From Termitomyces sp. T153 (Eukaryota > Basidiomycota > Agaricomycetes > Agaricales > Lyophyllaceae): 64,000 bases of DNA. Below, piece after piece: positions 44,990 through 56,245 of the stretch. The stretch spans positions 25,843 to 89,842 of the forward strand of contig JACKQL020000154.1 in assembly GCA_018296165.2 (NCBI GenBank), written 5' to 3'. The stretch's first letter is position 1, and the number at the start of each line of letters is the position of its first letter. The notes under the pieces are model-generated. The model was not told the origin of the DNA and ran no database searches. It saw nothing but the letters and a program-made list of their open reading frames with translations. The position numbers and the translations under genes were made by a program.

Positions 44990-46880
44990 TTTTTAACCCC
45001 TCAGTACTCTTTGCCAGCAGCCCGTCCTTGACCTCTTGCCGACAAACTCAAAACCACTAAAAACCTTCGTGATGTTAGTGAAATCCTTGCCAATTTTCCA
45101 GGTGCCTTTATTGAAAGTTTCCTTGATGCACCACTTTCACCTTTGACTCCAACTGACTCTATCTTTTTCCCAGAAGCCCAATCTATCCCTTCATCACCAA
45201 CTAACCCCCTTCCTTTGCTAAACTCAACAATCACTAATATGAGCAACAACCCCGCCACTTGGCATGCTAGAATGCCACCATGCAATGACACAACTGTGCC
45301 TAAATGGGATGAGAGTCGCCCTAGGGAACTCCTCCAATACTTCAAGGAACACTTAACGGCAGATGGTAGCGGGACTTAGTGTGGGAAAACGGTACCACCC
45401 CCATTACGTACTGCGGGGCTTAGAACACGAAGGTCATGTGTAAAATAGGCCTCGAAGATAAATAAAATGGTTCATCATCATCATCATCATCAAGGAACTA
45501 GAATACCTCTTTGCTGACTGCAGCATCACTGACAACACCCAGAAGAAGGAATATGTGTCACAATACATCTCTTATGACACAGCAGAAACCTGGCTTGGCT
45601 TACCTGAATTTGGTGACAATATTGGCAACAATGCTTCCCGACCATATACTTACCAGAAATGGAAATTGGCAGTGCTTAGGCTGTACCCTGGCGCTGATGC
45701 TAGCACTTGTTATAACCTTGGTGACTTGGAACAACTGGTCAACCAGACTTTCAACAGTGGCTTAGTGACTTTGGGAAGGTTCTCTGATTACTACAGGGAT
45801 TTCCAACATATTGCTAGATGGTTACTTGCTAACAGTAAACTCTATCATAATGAGGAATGTCGCTTGTTCCAACAAGGTATCCCTACATTGCTATGGTCCA
45901 AAATTGTTTGTTGCCTCAAAATCACTCTTCCCAACCACCATCCTAAGGACCCTTATGGTGTTGACCAAGTTTTTGAGGGTGCCAAATGGGTTTTAAAGGG
46001 GACAGACACCTCTATGACCAAGACCAGCAATGGCACCAGTGGTATTCCTTCATCATTGCCAATTGCTAATGCACCAGCCACCCCTTTGCCTATGCTTAAG
46101 CAAGAAACTTTGGAATTAACAACCACCACAGCAATAGTCAGTGCCTTGGAATGTTTGGAAGCTCTTTTGACCAACAGTAATGCCCAGCCTCATCAACAGT
46201 TCACTAACAGCACTTGCCACTTTTGTGGTGAAATTGGTCACACCATGGTCCGAGGCATGTGTATGAAACTGGAGCAAATGATTCAACAGAGTAAGGTCCA
46301 TCAGAATGCTGAAGAAAAGAACATTTTACCATCAGGTGCTATGATCCCTAATTATTTCGGCAAGTGACTATACATGGAATGCATCAAGGAATGGCACAGA
46401 CTTAACCCAGGACAAATCATTACCAGCAGACTCTCTTCCAATGCTAACCCAGATTCCAAGCAAGTGGCTATGCAGCAGCTGCTAATCCATGAAGTAATGC
46501 AACAGGACATTGCTATGGGCTGAGCACTAAGCAAGGAAGAACAGATCAAGGCTTTGGAATGTGAACTCTTTGCACTCAGGCAACCTGGCAAAAAGTTTGA
46601 CAGCATACAAGTCCCCCATGCGGCTTATCGTCCAGCAAACAATACCCCAAAGGCAACACCCCCAACTAGCAACACCTCAGTGACTTCATCCTCTTCTGAT
46701 TCAACTCCAGCTCCTGCCACTAAGCCTGCTGACAAAGGCAAAGCATCTAAACATACCGTCATTAATGAACAACCGCCCATTGCTAAGGAACCCATTGCTC
46801 AGCCTCCCATTCATCTGTTTTCCAGCATCCCTGGTCACTATGTACCCCCTGCTAACAGGAATTTCACTGCTCCCAACTGA
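44990..46880 (+). pseudogene. B gag
   Basis: The N-terminal part (LKTTKNLRDVSEILANFPG at ~45,040) is interrupted at 45,351 by a retroposon. The frame resumes at 45,499 (EYLFADCSITDNTQKKEYV, YDTAETWLGLPEF) into a 270-codon frame ending 46,367, which covers the capsid (YTYQKWKLAVLRLYPGAD, DYYRDFQHIARWLL) and a degenerate zinc knuckle, CHFCGEIGHTMVRGMC, with the last Cys displaced. It ends LPSGAMIPNYFGK, then a stop and a second frame to 46,880 (FALRQPGKKFDSIQ). This is the gag type whose knuckle precedes an LPSG..VP motif. Confidence 0.8.
45351..45489 (+). mobile_element. 139-bp retroposon (SINE-like or LINE 3' end) in B gag
   Basis: It interrupts gag between TTCAAGGAAC and TAGAATACC. It is flanked by a perfect 9-bp TSD, TCAAGGAAC (45,342-45,350; 45,490-45,498). 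It ends AATAAAATGGT(TCA)6. It is CpG-rich, with two related GCGGGRCTTAG motifs (45,369-45,379 and 45,413-45,423). The AATAAA, simple-repeat tail and long TSD indicate LINE-type mobilisation. It is too short to tell a SINE from a 5'-truncated Tad1-like LINE; no clear A or B box was found. Confidence 0.75.
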
Positions 46881-47069
46881 ACTAACAATAGCACATATCA
46901 AACTATGCCACCCATTTATGACATTGAGCAGTCCAAGGCAGTCTTTGAATGGGTTTGAAGCACCAAGGTTATAGTATCAGTTGGCGAACTTTGCTCAGTA
47001 TCACAGGACATCTGGAATCAGTTTAGAATAGCAGTTATGCCCAAATGACTAGTAGGCACTAGTGCTAAT

Positions 47070-48267
47070 ATGGTACAGGACTCCAGTGACATTTTCAAAG
47101 ATATATTGCTGACTTTCGCTATTGAAGAACCCCAGTTTTTGCTAGGATCTAACGTTGATACTGCTAATGGACTTACCTCAGATAAGGCACCTTTCACATC
47201 TGTTGACCCTGTTGAAAATTACATTGATTCACTACCCCATGGAGAAGAGCCACTGGTGCTCACTGTTGCTAAGGATTCTCAGTCACTTTGTACCATCATG
47301 ATGCTGATCAACAACAAAGAGGAAGTGGAACGCATTCACCACAGTGGCTCACAGATTATTTCAATGTCAGCGGAAATTGCCAGCGACCTGGGACTATCCT
47401 ACGATCCCAACATAGTTTTAAACATGCAGAGCACTAATGGTACTATGGACCAATCACTAGGACTTGCTCGAAATGTACCATGTACTATTGGAGACATTAC
47501 GGTATATCTCCAAATCCACATTTTATGGTCTCCCACCTACAACATTCTACTTGGACACCCCTTTGATGTATTAACTCAAAGTACAGTCAACACACTTAGC
47601 AATGTCAAAACTACTATAACAATCATGGACCCCAATACTGGCCAATGGCACACTATCCCTACATTTCCTTGCAGCAAATCCAAAAGCAACCACTGCCAAA
47701 ATGTTTGCTTTAAAACAGAAGCACCCCATTGCTTTCATTGCCAAAGGCATGGATGAAGAAGATAGCAACATAGTGATCATTATCAGCTATGACCATTCAA
47801 CTGGTCTAGTGACTTGTATAGCTTCTTGTGATTTGGACAACAATGTTTTACTTACTAATTATGACACACAGACTAATCCTGCGCTAGCATACCTTTATGC
47901 TATGGCTAGCAACATATCTGAATTGTCCCTTCCACCTTGTTCTTATCTGGTTTTTGCTGATACCTCTAATCCCTTGATTCTTGGACAGACTTTACCACTT
48001 GATACACATGTTACAGACACTACCCCCACCTACATTAACATTCCATTCCCTGCTCAGTTTGTTGCTAATGAACCCCCTAAGCAACGAGGAGTTCAAGTAA
48101 AGAAGAAGTACAAACCTGTCACCATGAAAACCAAACCAGTTGCCAGCCACATTAGCAAGGATTTCCAAATTGAGGGCCAGATTATTGGCAATCTACCAGC
48201 AACAATCCCTCAGCTCAATCCAAATCCACCACCTTTTGTCCCAACAAAGCAATTCACTAGTGAATGA
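47070..48267 (+). pseudogene. B aspartic protease and linker to RT
   Basis: Protease frame 47,070-47,756: VENYIDSLPHGEEPLVLTV, then the active-site loop as IHHSGSQIISMSAEIA, where the catalytic Asp of DSGS is His. NMQSTNGTMDQSLGLARNV and YNILLGHPFDVLTQ complete the fold. A frame change at ~47,740 leads into 47,701-48,267, with PLILGQTLPLDTHV and the KKKYKPVTMKTKPVASH start of RT. Confidence 0.8.
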
Positions 48268-49790
48268 CAAGCAAAACTTGTTAAGGACCATGACATAGGA
48301 TTCCTCACTACCAGCGAAATTAATGTACTAGTCAACATGGTTGCCAAGCAGGAAAAAGCTTTTGCTTGGGAAGATTCCAAACAAGGAAGTTTGCACCCCA
48401 ACTTTTTCCCGCCAGTATGCATACTGACAATTCTGCATGTACTGTGGGTCCAGCATAATTGCCCCATACCCCCAGGACTAGAAAAGGAAGTATGTGAGAT
48501 TATTTATGACAAGATTAGCGCTGGTGTTTATGAACCTTCGAACTCTGCTTACCACTTGAGATGGTTTTGTGTTCTCAAGAAGAATGGTAAGCTCAGAATT
48601 GTGCACAGTCTTGAGCTGCTAAACTGTGTCACCATTTGCCATTCTGGAGTACCACCCTTTCCAGACCATGTTGCAGAATCTTTTGCTGGACGCATCTGTG
48701 GCACCACTCTTGACCTCTACATTGGCTATGATGAGTGACTTATTGACCCTGCTTCACATGACTTAATGACATTCCAGACTCCATTTGGCACTCTTCACTT
48801 AGTAACCTTGCTGATGGGATGGACCAACTCTGTGCCTATTTTTCATGACAACATTACTTTCATTTTGCAGCCAGAGATCCTCCATAACATGCTCAGCTTT
48901 ATCAATGATATTGGTGCTAAAGGACCCAAGGACTGGAAGATTATTAATGGTAAACCTGCTAAGCATCCCACTAATCCGAACATTCACCTAGCACTATGGG
49001 AGTTCTTTGAGCTTCTCAATAGGGTTCTCCAGCAAATGAAATATTGCAGTGGCACTTTTTCTGGTCATAAACTTGTTCTTTGCACTCCAACTTTCAAGAT
49101 TCTGGGACATGTTTGCACTCCTAGCAGACAAATCCCTGACAAAAGTTGCTTAGCCCTAATTGAGTGGTGGGGCCCTTGCAAGTTGCTATTGGAAGTCCAA
49201 GCCTTTTTGGGCACAGTTGGGGTACTTAGGATTTTTGTCAAGAACTTTGCCCATTGAGCCAACAACCTAACAAAACTTACTCGCATTGGCGTCCCTTTCA
49301 AGTTTGGCCCTAACTAGATAAATGCTCAACATGACCTCGTGAAAGCCATACAAGATGCTAAGCCCCTAGTTCCTATCGACTATGAATTGCCTGACCCTGT
49401 CATCCTAGCAGTGCACACCTTGTACATAGCAGTCAGATATTACCTTTGCCAGTGCACTAGCAACAATTGCAAGGAACACTGCTACAACCACTTTGGATCA
49501 ATTATGCTAAATGACAGAGAAGCCAGATTCAGTCAGCCCAAGTTGGAACTCTATGGCCTTTATTGAGTGCTACAAGCTTTACAGATGTACTTCATTGGTG
49601 TTAGGAACCTTATCATCAAAGTCAACGCTTGCTACATTAAGGGTATGCTTCAGAAACCTGACATCCAGCCTTCTGCTAGCATGAACCACTGGATTATGGC
49701 AATTTTGATGTTTCACTTTAAGCTGGTCCACGTCAAAGGAACTTTCCATGGCCCCGATGGTCTTTTGTGATGCCCGCCACAGCCTGGTGA
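48268..49790 (+). pseudogene. B reverse transcriptase and RNase H
   Basis: RT: EKAFAWEDSKQGSLHPNFF, VYEPSNSAYHLRWFCVLKK, LDLYIGYDE followed by a stop, DLMTFQTPFGTLHLVTLLMGW, HDNITFILQPEI. The catalytic box is FINDIGAK in place of YIDDV, so the first Asp of the pair is lost. GTFSGHKLVLC and VQAFLGTVGVLRIFVKNF follow. RNase H: ILAVHTLYIAVRYYLCQC, NDREARFSQPKLELYGLY, KVNACYIKGML and FKLVHVKGTFHGPDGLL. Stops at the end of each block. Confidence 0.85.
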
Positions 49791-51330
49791 CCCTACAGCT
49801 GACAATAGCAACAACTCTGTTTATGAGGATTGGATAGATTGCTTACATGGGTTCATTCACTAAGTTCAGCTACCACTGCCACTACTTTGCCAAGTTTCCA
49901 CAGCTTCCCATCACCTACCTCCTCTGGCCAAGTATGATTATTCGCATCCTTTAGCAACTTTCACCAGTGACACCAACACTGCTCCCCAGTTAGCAATCAG
50001 TGACAATATTCAGCCTCTCTGAGAGGATGGCACCACTACTTATAGTGATGTACCTCACAGTGCCAAAGCTATTGCCAGTGATGCTTGCATACTTCTAGTT
50101 GAAAAATAGCTTCACAATCTTGTCAGACCTGAGGGCCTTAGCAACAAAGACTATGCCACTTTTGTTTGCTATGCCTCTATGTTCTTCACTACTAGAGGCA
50201 AACTTTGGCGAAGAAGTCGAGAGGGTGCTCATAAGCTGTTCATGCCTATCACTAGCCACTTGCGGGTCTTAAAAAGCCATGCATGATGACTTGGGTCATA
50301 GAGGACTTTTTGCTACTTGCTCAGCCCTTTTAGAACAATTTTGGTGGCCTCAAGTTAGTGCTAATATAGTATGGTACCTTCGGACTTGCCACCTCTGCCA
50401 AATATACCAGACAACCAAAGTTCTCATCCCGCCAACTGTCACTATGCCAGTGCCCTTGTTCAGCAAGATATACATGGACACCATGTTCATGCCTCCCTCC
50501 AATAAGTTCAAATATATCATTCAAGGACATTGTTCACTAACTCATTACCCTGAGTTTCACATGCTTGCCAGAGAGAACACCAAAGCTATTGCTAGGTGGC
50601 TATAGAAGGACGTCATCTGTTGTTGGGGAGTGCTTAGTGAAATTGTTACCGACAATGGACCTCCCATCCTAAAGGCAGTTACCTACTTAGCAAAGAAGTA
50701 TAACTTGCACCACATCTGGATCTCTAGTTACAATAAGCATGCTAACAGAATAGTCAAGCAGCCCCATTTCAATGTTTGCCAAGCCCTCTTCAAAGTGGTT
50801 GATGGTGATCAGTCCAGGTGGAGTACTGCTACTTACTCTGTATTTTAGTCAGAACAGATTACTGTTCACAAGTGAATGGGTTGCTCCCCCTACTTTGTGA
50901 CAACTGGCACCCACCCTCTCTTGCCAGCTGACATAGTAGAAGCAACATATTTGCAACTGCCACCAAACTCATTACTGTTGACAACAGACCTCATAGCCCA
51001 CCAAGTGATTGATCTCCAACATCACCCAGAGGATCTCGACCACCTTCACAGTCACATTCTTAGCACTTGTCGCCTAGCAGCCATTTGCTTCAAAACAGAA
51101 CACACTGCTATGATCCATCATTAGTACTGATGAGGAATACTAGAATTGAGGTAATGCATAACAAGAAGATGAAGAGGCCCCTTAGTGGTAATCTCTTGCA
51201 ACCATGGAGGCGCTTACATTATTTGTGAACTAGATGGCTCCATACTGCATTGTCCTGTTGCTGCCTTTTGTTTAGTCCCCTATTTTGCTAGAGAACACAT
51301 AATAGTGCCTAGTGATGCTTTCGATATTGA

Positions 51331-52470
51331 TGTCAGGTTCCGCTGACCCCGGGGGCTCAGCTGCACTGGGCGAGTCCTTACTAGGCGGGCGTGATTCCCC
51401 TGCATTGGTAACCGAACACTCGAAGACGTTCCGGGCCCTGGTGGCTTGCGCGGGTAGCTGGGGAGATGTGATCCAGACAGATCCAGGAAGGTCCAGAGAA
51501 GTCGGATCGTGGGGAAACGAGACGGTCTTGGCGGGGTTCAGGCAGAAGGCCGTACGGGAGATTTGTGGAAGCGAGGGAGTAGGTGGCTGTGTGATTAATG
51601 GGAACGGGGCCGGGATTTGATGGGAGATCATTTGGAGCTGATGGGGTCCGGGACCGAGCGAAGAGTGAGGTTCGGACCTGGTAAAGGAGTGTTGGGGTTC
51701 GTAATCGTAATCACGGAGTTCATGAGGTCGTTAGGGTTGATGAAGACTTGGGCACAACGGTCGGATGGATTCACCGAGACAGCGTCAGACGAAATGGAAT
51801 GGGGTTGATATGGAACAAGAGTGGATTCGGGTAGAGATACGAAATGATAATGAGAACGATAACAAAATGGAGACAAGACAAGACCGGGAGACTGAGATAA
51901 GACCGGGAGACTGAGATAAGACTGGGAGACTGAGATAAGAAAACGAGACACGAGACACGAAACAATCAGACCATAGGTAACGTTAAGCAATATCAAGACT
52001 AGGGTATGAAGAGCTACTCGATGACTTATATACTGACTACCAGAGGACTTCGGGGTACGTCGGCTGTGGCGGCGGGGCTTGGCGGAGCTCAACGGAGGGG
52101 GCGGGTGTCAGTTGTGATCGAGAATCATGCCACACTGATACATTGATGGGATCATTGGAGAACGCGGGTTGCCCCGAGGTTGTTGTGATACTCCAGAATA
52201 GGTCAGGGTGTTTAGTTGATGATGGGGTGGCGAAGATCGGGAACAGTGGGGGTGGTTCTCGGGGTTCAGGAGGCCCAGGGTAAGTGTCAGTGGCTGCGGG
52301 GCAGGCACTGAAGTTGGCCAGGGGGCCGTCGGAGTTAGCCGGGGAGGTGTTGGAGTTAGCCGAAGTAGGCGCGGGGCATGGGCGGAAGTTCGGCGGAGCG
52401 TTGGGGGTCCCTTTGGGGGTTCAGGAGGTTGATGGACAATGTGCGGGGTTTCGGGGAACGGGTCGTGACA
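51331..52470 (-). repeat. Young CpG-rich solo LTR of family A in B
   Basis: 1,140 bp, TGTCAGGTTCCGC...GGGTCGTGACA, with a perfect 5-bp TSD ATTGA (51,326-51,330 and 52,471-52,475). It keeps CpG at dozens of positions where the other family A LTRs have TpG or CpA. Minus-strand order: pyrimidine repeats after a TATA box. It is the most recent insertion seen and a good reference for the ancestral LTR. Confidence 0.96.
52025..52032 (-). promoter_or_regulatory. TATA box of the young family A LTR
   Basis: CTTATATA on the plus strand = TATATAAG on the minus strand, within the conserved GTCAGTATATAAGT context found in the E2 and E1 LTRs. Confidence 0.7.
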
Positions 52471-52896
52471 ATTGACACCTCTTGACTCAGAGAAATGGAG
52501 CAAACTGAACTTGTCGATGACAATGATACTGGTAATGTAACCAGTGAAGAAGAAAGCTACCTTTTGCTAAGCCTTAGTGACTTATCTTGACTCTGCCTCA
52601 TTTCTTATTGTTCCTATCTGTATTATTCAGAAAAACCCATCAACATTCTACTTTACTAGTTTCTTGTTTTGATGCTGCACTTGGCCATTCTGTTGCCAGC
52701 ACTTGGCACACCTCTAGAGTGTTAGGCGACAGTTGCCAGTGCATAATACCCCATTGATCTTGCTTTTGTTTTGTTTGGTTTCTCTCAGACTCTGAATTGT
52801 TGCCAAGTATTAAACATTTTGGGGCCCCTTAAGGGGGCTAGTCTGTGTCCCTACTATGAAAACTAAAAATTAATTATATACAGGAGGTGACTGTCA

Positions 52897-53685
52897 CTAA
52901 GTGTTGAGGTCAGCGTCATTGTCAGGCACCTCCACAGGATCCTCCACCTCCTCCCAGTCTCCTTCCCCAATGTTGTTCTCCTCCTGCCAGGCCAGGAAGG
53001 CCTGACAGTCATGCTGATATCCCATCAGAGTTGCCAACATTTGCTTGGCAACAGTGTAATGGGCCTGCACTACTAACAACTCCTTCCTGGCAGCCTCCAG
53101 CTCCCTCTGGAACTGCTGTTCCACTCCTGCCACCCTCTTGTCAAAATCTGCTAGCAATGCTGCTGATGTTAGCAGCATTGGCCAACCCAGATCCTCACCC
53201 AACCACTCCAGCTCATCATCACCAACCTGGCACAATGGAGTGTTGCTCCAAGTCCCCTAGCAAAGCAGTTAGTAATCAAGAAGATAGCGAAAGAAAAGAA
53301 CTTACCCATCATCGGACTTTGACCTCCTTGGCCCTTTCCTCCTCCTCCTCCTCCTCAATGGCAGCTGGGGCAGCCTTGAACTCTTCCTTGCCCTCAACCT
53401 CCATGTTGCTTGCCTCCCGCTCCACCTCAGCAACTATTGCTAAGGGAGTTGTCTCCCTCATCTCCATGTCCCCCTCTCCCTCCTCGCTAGCAACCATTTG
53501 GGGCTGCTTAGCACTAGTGACTGACACAGGACTTGCTGCTTATTTTTGTGCTAGAAGCACTTCATCATCTTTGTTGTTGTCGCTGCTGTCGTTGCCACCA
53601 TCCTCATCACTCTCCACCCACTCCTTACTCTTTACCTTAGCACCCCCACTACTCCCACTTGTCACCTCCTCCTGCCATGTTTTTT
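52897..53685 (-). pseudogene. B antisense cargo gene: acidic coiled-coil protein with a perfect intron
   Basis: Opposite strand to B gag-pol, between integrase and 3' LTR. The first exon is open from the LTR junction (53,685): EEVTSGSSGGAKVKSKEWVE, acidic DSSDNNKDD, VTSAKQPQMVASEEGEGD, then a Glu-rich tract. The intron 53,305-53,257 is textbook: GTAAGT donor, TACTAAC branch point, TTTGCTAG acceptor, 49 nt, phase 0. The last exon reads CQVGDDELEWLGEDLGWPML, a coiled coil (VAGVEQQFQRELEAARKELL) and an acidic end (EVEDPVEVPDNDADLNT). Only two in-frame stops are seen (TGA before the donor, TAA near 53,535), both explainable by C-to-T. The start codon was lost when the 3' LTR was truncated. Confidence 0.65.
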
Positions 53686-54407
53686 GGTTTCATTTGCAAT
53701 TAGGTGCTGCCAAGACTTTGCCTATGATTTTTCACTTAGTTACAGACTGATGCCTCATATGCACCCTAAACACAGTGACAGATGCCATCAATAGTGGTGC
53801 CTATTTGTTTACTTTCCCATACTATACTTTGAAACATATAAATACTGACTGTACATAGACACTGAGAATGAACAATTGGAGAACTGCTATCTTTGAGCTT
53901 ACTAGCAAGAGATTTCACTTTGCCTCTTTCACTCTTTTTATTGCCTTTGACCCAGGCTTAGCGATAAGCCTCCTCAACTTCAACCTCGACTTAGTGTAGT
54001 GCCAACTGCAGGTGCCTATTTTAGTTAATCCGACTTAATGACACTAGCAACTATGGCTAGTGACCAGTTTACATTTGTCCCTTAATTTTAGTCTTCCTGT
54101 TACTGCCTTTCCCCATCTCTACCCTATTCCCTCACTCTCCACTACCTCCATTAGGAGAGCATTTTGTCTTAGCAACATTACTTGTCTTTACCCCTTTTTT
54201 TCCTGATCATTACTAGTGACTTCTGCTAGCAATAGTGACTTCTATTGACTTCACTCCACAATGTAACTTTTGCTCTAGTTCTCTGGGACAGTTACTGACT
54301 TGCCCTCAACTATTAACTTTCTACTGCCAGCTACCCTATCTAGTGACTAGTGTTAGGTCCTCTTTTTAGGTTTCCTGCACAGCACTAGGTGGCATAGGAG
54401 CACATCA
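53686..54407 (+). repeat. 3' LTR of B, 5'-truncated
   Basis: 722 bp aligning with 44,155-44,884. The first ~390 bp of the LTR, the polypurine tract and the start of the antisense gene are deleted. It ends GGAGCACATCA and is followed by the CCAG TSD. Confidence 0.9.
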
Positions 54408-55584
54408 CCAGATGATGGCTAGCAATACCACTTCCCATCTCCCAGAGATTGTTGTGCTGGAACAGCCCCAGTGAAAAAGTTGAAGCTGTTGGCTTCTACT
54501 TGGAAGGGAGAGTTGTTGTCAAGGAAGAGGAAGACTGATCCAGAGGTGATGGTGTGCTTGAGAGCATTGAAGGCCACCTGCTCCAGAGGTCCCCACCTCC
54601 AGGCAGTGTCCTTTGTGATGAAGTCAAATAGAAGGCAGGCACAATGCAAGAAGTCCTGGAAGAACCTCCAGTAGAAGTTAGTAAAGCCTAGGAAGGCCTG
54701 CACCTCCTTCTTGTTCTTGGGCTCTAGCCACTCCATGACACCTGCCACCTTCACTAGATCCATCTCCATAGCTCCATGCAAGATGATCAGCCCAAGGTAC
54801 TTGATCTGGGTTTGCTCAAACTCACACTTCTCTGGTTTGAGATAGAGATGATCCAGTAGTGCTCTAATGTTTTGGTGTAGATAAGGATGTTGTCAAGATA
54901 TACACACACTATGCCTTTGGCAATGAGATCCCAGAAGATATCATTCATCATTGTCTGGAAGGTGGCTAGGCTGTTAGTGAGTCTAAAGAACATGACAAGA
55001 GGTTTGAACAGTCCCCAGTTGGTCTGGAAGGCAGCCTTCTATTTGTCTCCTTCCTGGATGCACACATTGTTGTAGCCCCACCAGATGTCCACTTTAGTGA
55101 AATACTGTGCATCCTGGAGATTATTGATGAGCTCCAAGATGAGGGGGAGGGGGTAGTGGTTCTTCATGGTCATGGTGTCAAGGACATGGTAGTCAGTTGG
55201 AGCAAGCTGTCCTTCTTTTTGATGAAGAAGACTGGAGAAGCCATTGGGGATTTGGAGGGGTGGATGCAACTGGAGTCCAGGTTCTCTTGCAGGAAGGCAT
55301 CAAGCTTGTCCTGTTCCTGGGGTGCCAGTGGGCAGACCTTGCACCTTGAGGGCTTAGAATCCAGCATTAATTCAATGGTGTGGTCCCACTGTTTGCAGTC
55401 CAGGAGTGAGTCAAACAAGGCCTTAGAGAACATGTCTTCAAAGGCACAAAGGTATGGAGGCATGATGTCTTGGAATGCCTGGGGTGCAGGGTTTGCAGCA
55501 AATGCCTGGGCCAGCCATTGGGATGTGGTCTGGCTAGCCCAGATCTCCACAGTCAAGGGCAGTAAGCATAAAGTGGTGGCATAG
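54408..55584 (-). pseudogene. C reverse transcriptase and N-terminal part of RNase H
   Basis: RT N-terminus at 55,556 (VEIWASQTTSQWLAQAF; DHTIELMLDSKPSRCKVCPL, LDAFLQENLDSSCIHPSKSP). Then MTMKNHYPLPLILELINNLQ, YFTKVDIWWGYNNVCIQEGD, and the catalytic box CVYLDNILIYTK with the second Asp replaced by Asn. Connection: VAGVMEWLEPKNKKEVQAFL, GFTNFYWRF. RNase H starts FQVEANSFNFFTGAVPAQQ and is cut by B at YC (54,419). Confidence 0.82.
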
Positions 55585-55798
55585 ATCTATTCTCCAATTT
55601 CCACTGCCTTGTCTGGGAGCTCTGAAATGCAGATGCCTCCAAACTCCCCTCCTAGTTACTCCTCCAGAGCCCCACATCTGCTCTGGTTGTCCTTATAAAG
55701 GGCCTCTCTATGAGGGAATGCCAGGGGCAGGGGTCCAGAAGGTCTAGATCTGCAAAGAGGAGATGGCTGATTTGGCATGCCCAGATAGCTGCATGTTC

Positions 55799-56245
55799 TC
55801 AAACTTCAGCCTGGCACTCTTCTCTGACCTCAGTGGTGCAGGTGGAGCACCTCCAGAGGAACCAGCTCATGGTTACCTTGCTCTGGGCCCAATCTACTTT
55901 GGGATTGTGCACCCAAAGCCATGTAAAACTGAGGATCATGTCCTGCTTGCCTAAACTGGTGACAGCAAAGACTGTGTACTTGGCATGATTCTGATAGCCA
56001 AGGACAAGGTCTACTATGGAGCTGATGGCACTCACTTTGTTGGGCATCCTGTCAATGTTGAACATCAGAATGGGTTGGAGAAGTGGCTGCATGGTCAGAC
56101 TATGGCACTTCACAAACTCTGAGTTTACAGATAGTCCCATCGCTCTGCTGTCCAGGAGGGCAGTAACTCTGCAGATTTGCTGGGTTTCCATGGTCTCAAT
56201 TTCTATGTCAAGGCACAGTGAGTTGGCAGACAGGCTTAAGGCCAC
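55799..56245 (-). pseudogene. C aspartic protease
   Basis: A 148-codon frame. The active-site loop is TALLDSRAMGLSVNSEFVKC, with Gly of DSGA replaced by Arg, likely inactivating. MFNIDRMPNKVSAISSIVDL and DMILSFTWLWVHNPKVDW (LG.TWL..HNP motif) mark the rest of the fold. Confidence 0.8.

Larger units (their letters stand above)
49791..52560 (+). pseudogene. B integrase, interrupted near its end by a solo LTR
   Basis: The linker to ~50,200 is without a good frame. Zinc-binding part MHDDLGHRGLFATCSALLEQ, then CHLCQIYQ. Core: KIYMDTMFMPP (Asp), LSEIVTDNGPPI (Asp), SSYNKHANRIVKQPHF, where the catalytic Glu is Lys. C-terminal: YFVTTGTHPLLPADIVEATY and a positively charged tail. The frame (PSDAFDID) is cut by the solo LTR at 51,330 and continues at 52,471 with an acidic EMEQTELVDDNDTGN ending near 52,590. 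Confidence 0.8.
43763..54407 (+). mobile_element. B: Ty3/gypsy element nested in C
   Basis: Ends TGATGAGCCCC...GGAGCACATCA with a perfect 4-bp TSD CCAG (43,759-43,762 and 54,408-54,411). C RNase H reading continues across. Order: 5' LTR, primer site, gag, protease, RT, RNase H, integrase, antisense gene, 5'-truncated 3' LTR. It carries two later insertions: a 139-bp retroposon in gag and a solo A-family LTR at the integrase end. Same lineage as G (DLY.GYDE motif). Confidence 0.93.

Noticed and set aside
45471..45489. (TCA)6 run, could look like a histidine tract or a microsatellite
   Set aside because: It is the tail of the retroposon, directly followed by the TSD, and lies outside a coding frame.
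51628..52503. Long minus-strand frames (up to 154 codons) in the young LTR
   Set aside because: LTR sequence with low stop density due to high GC and the CAGTCTCCC repeat; similar frames occur in every family A LTR without conservation of the protein.
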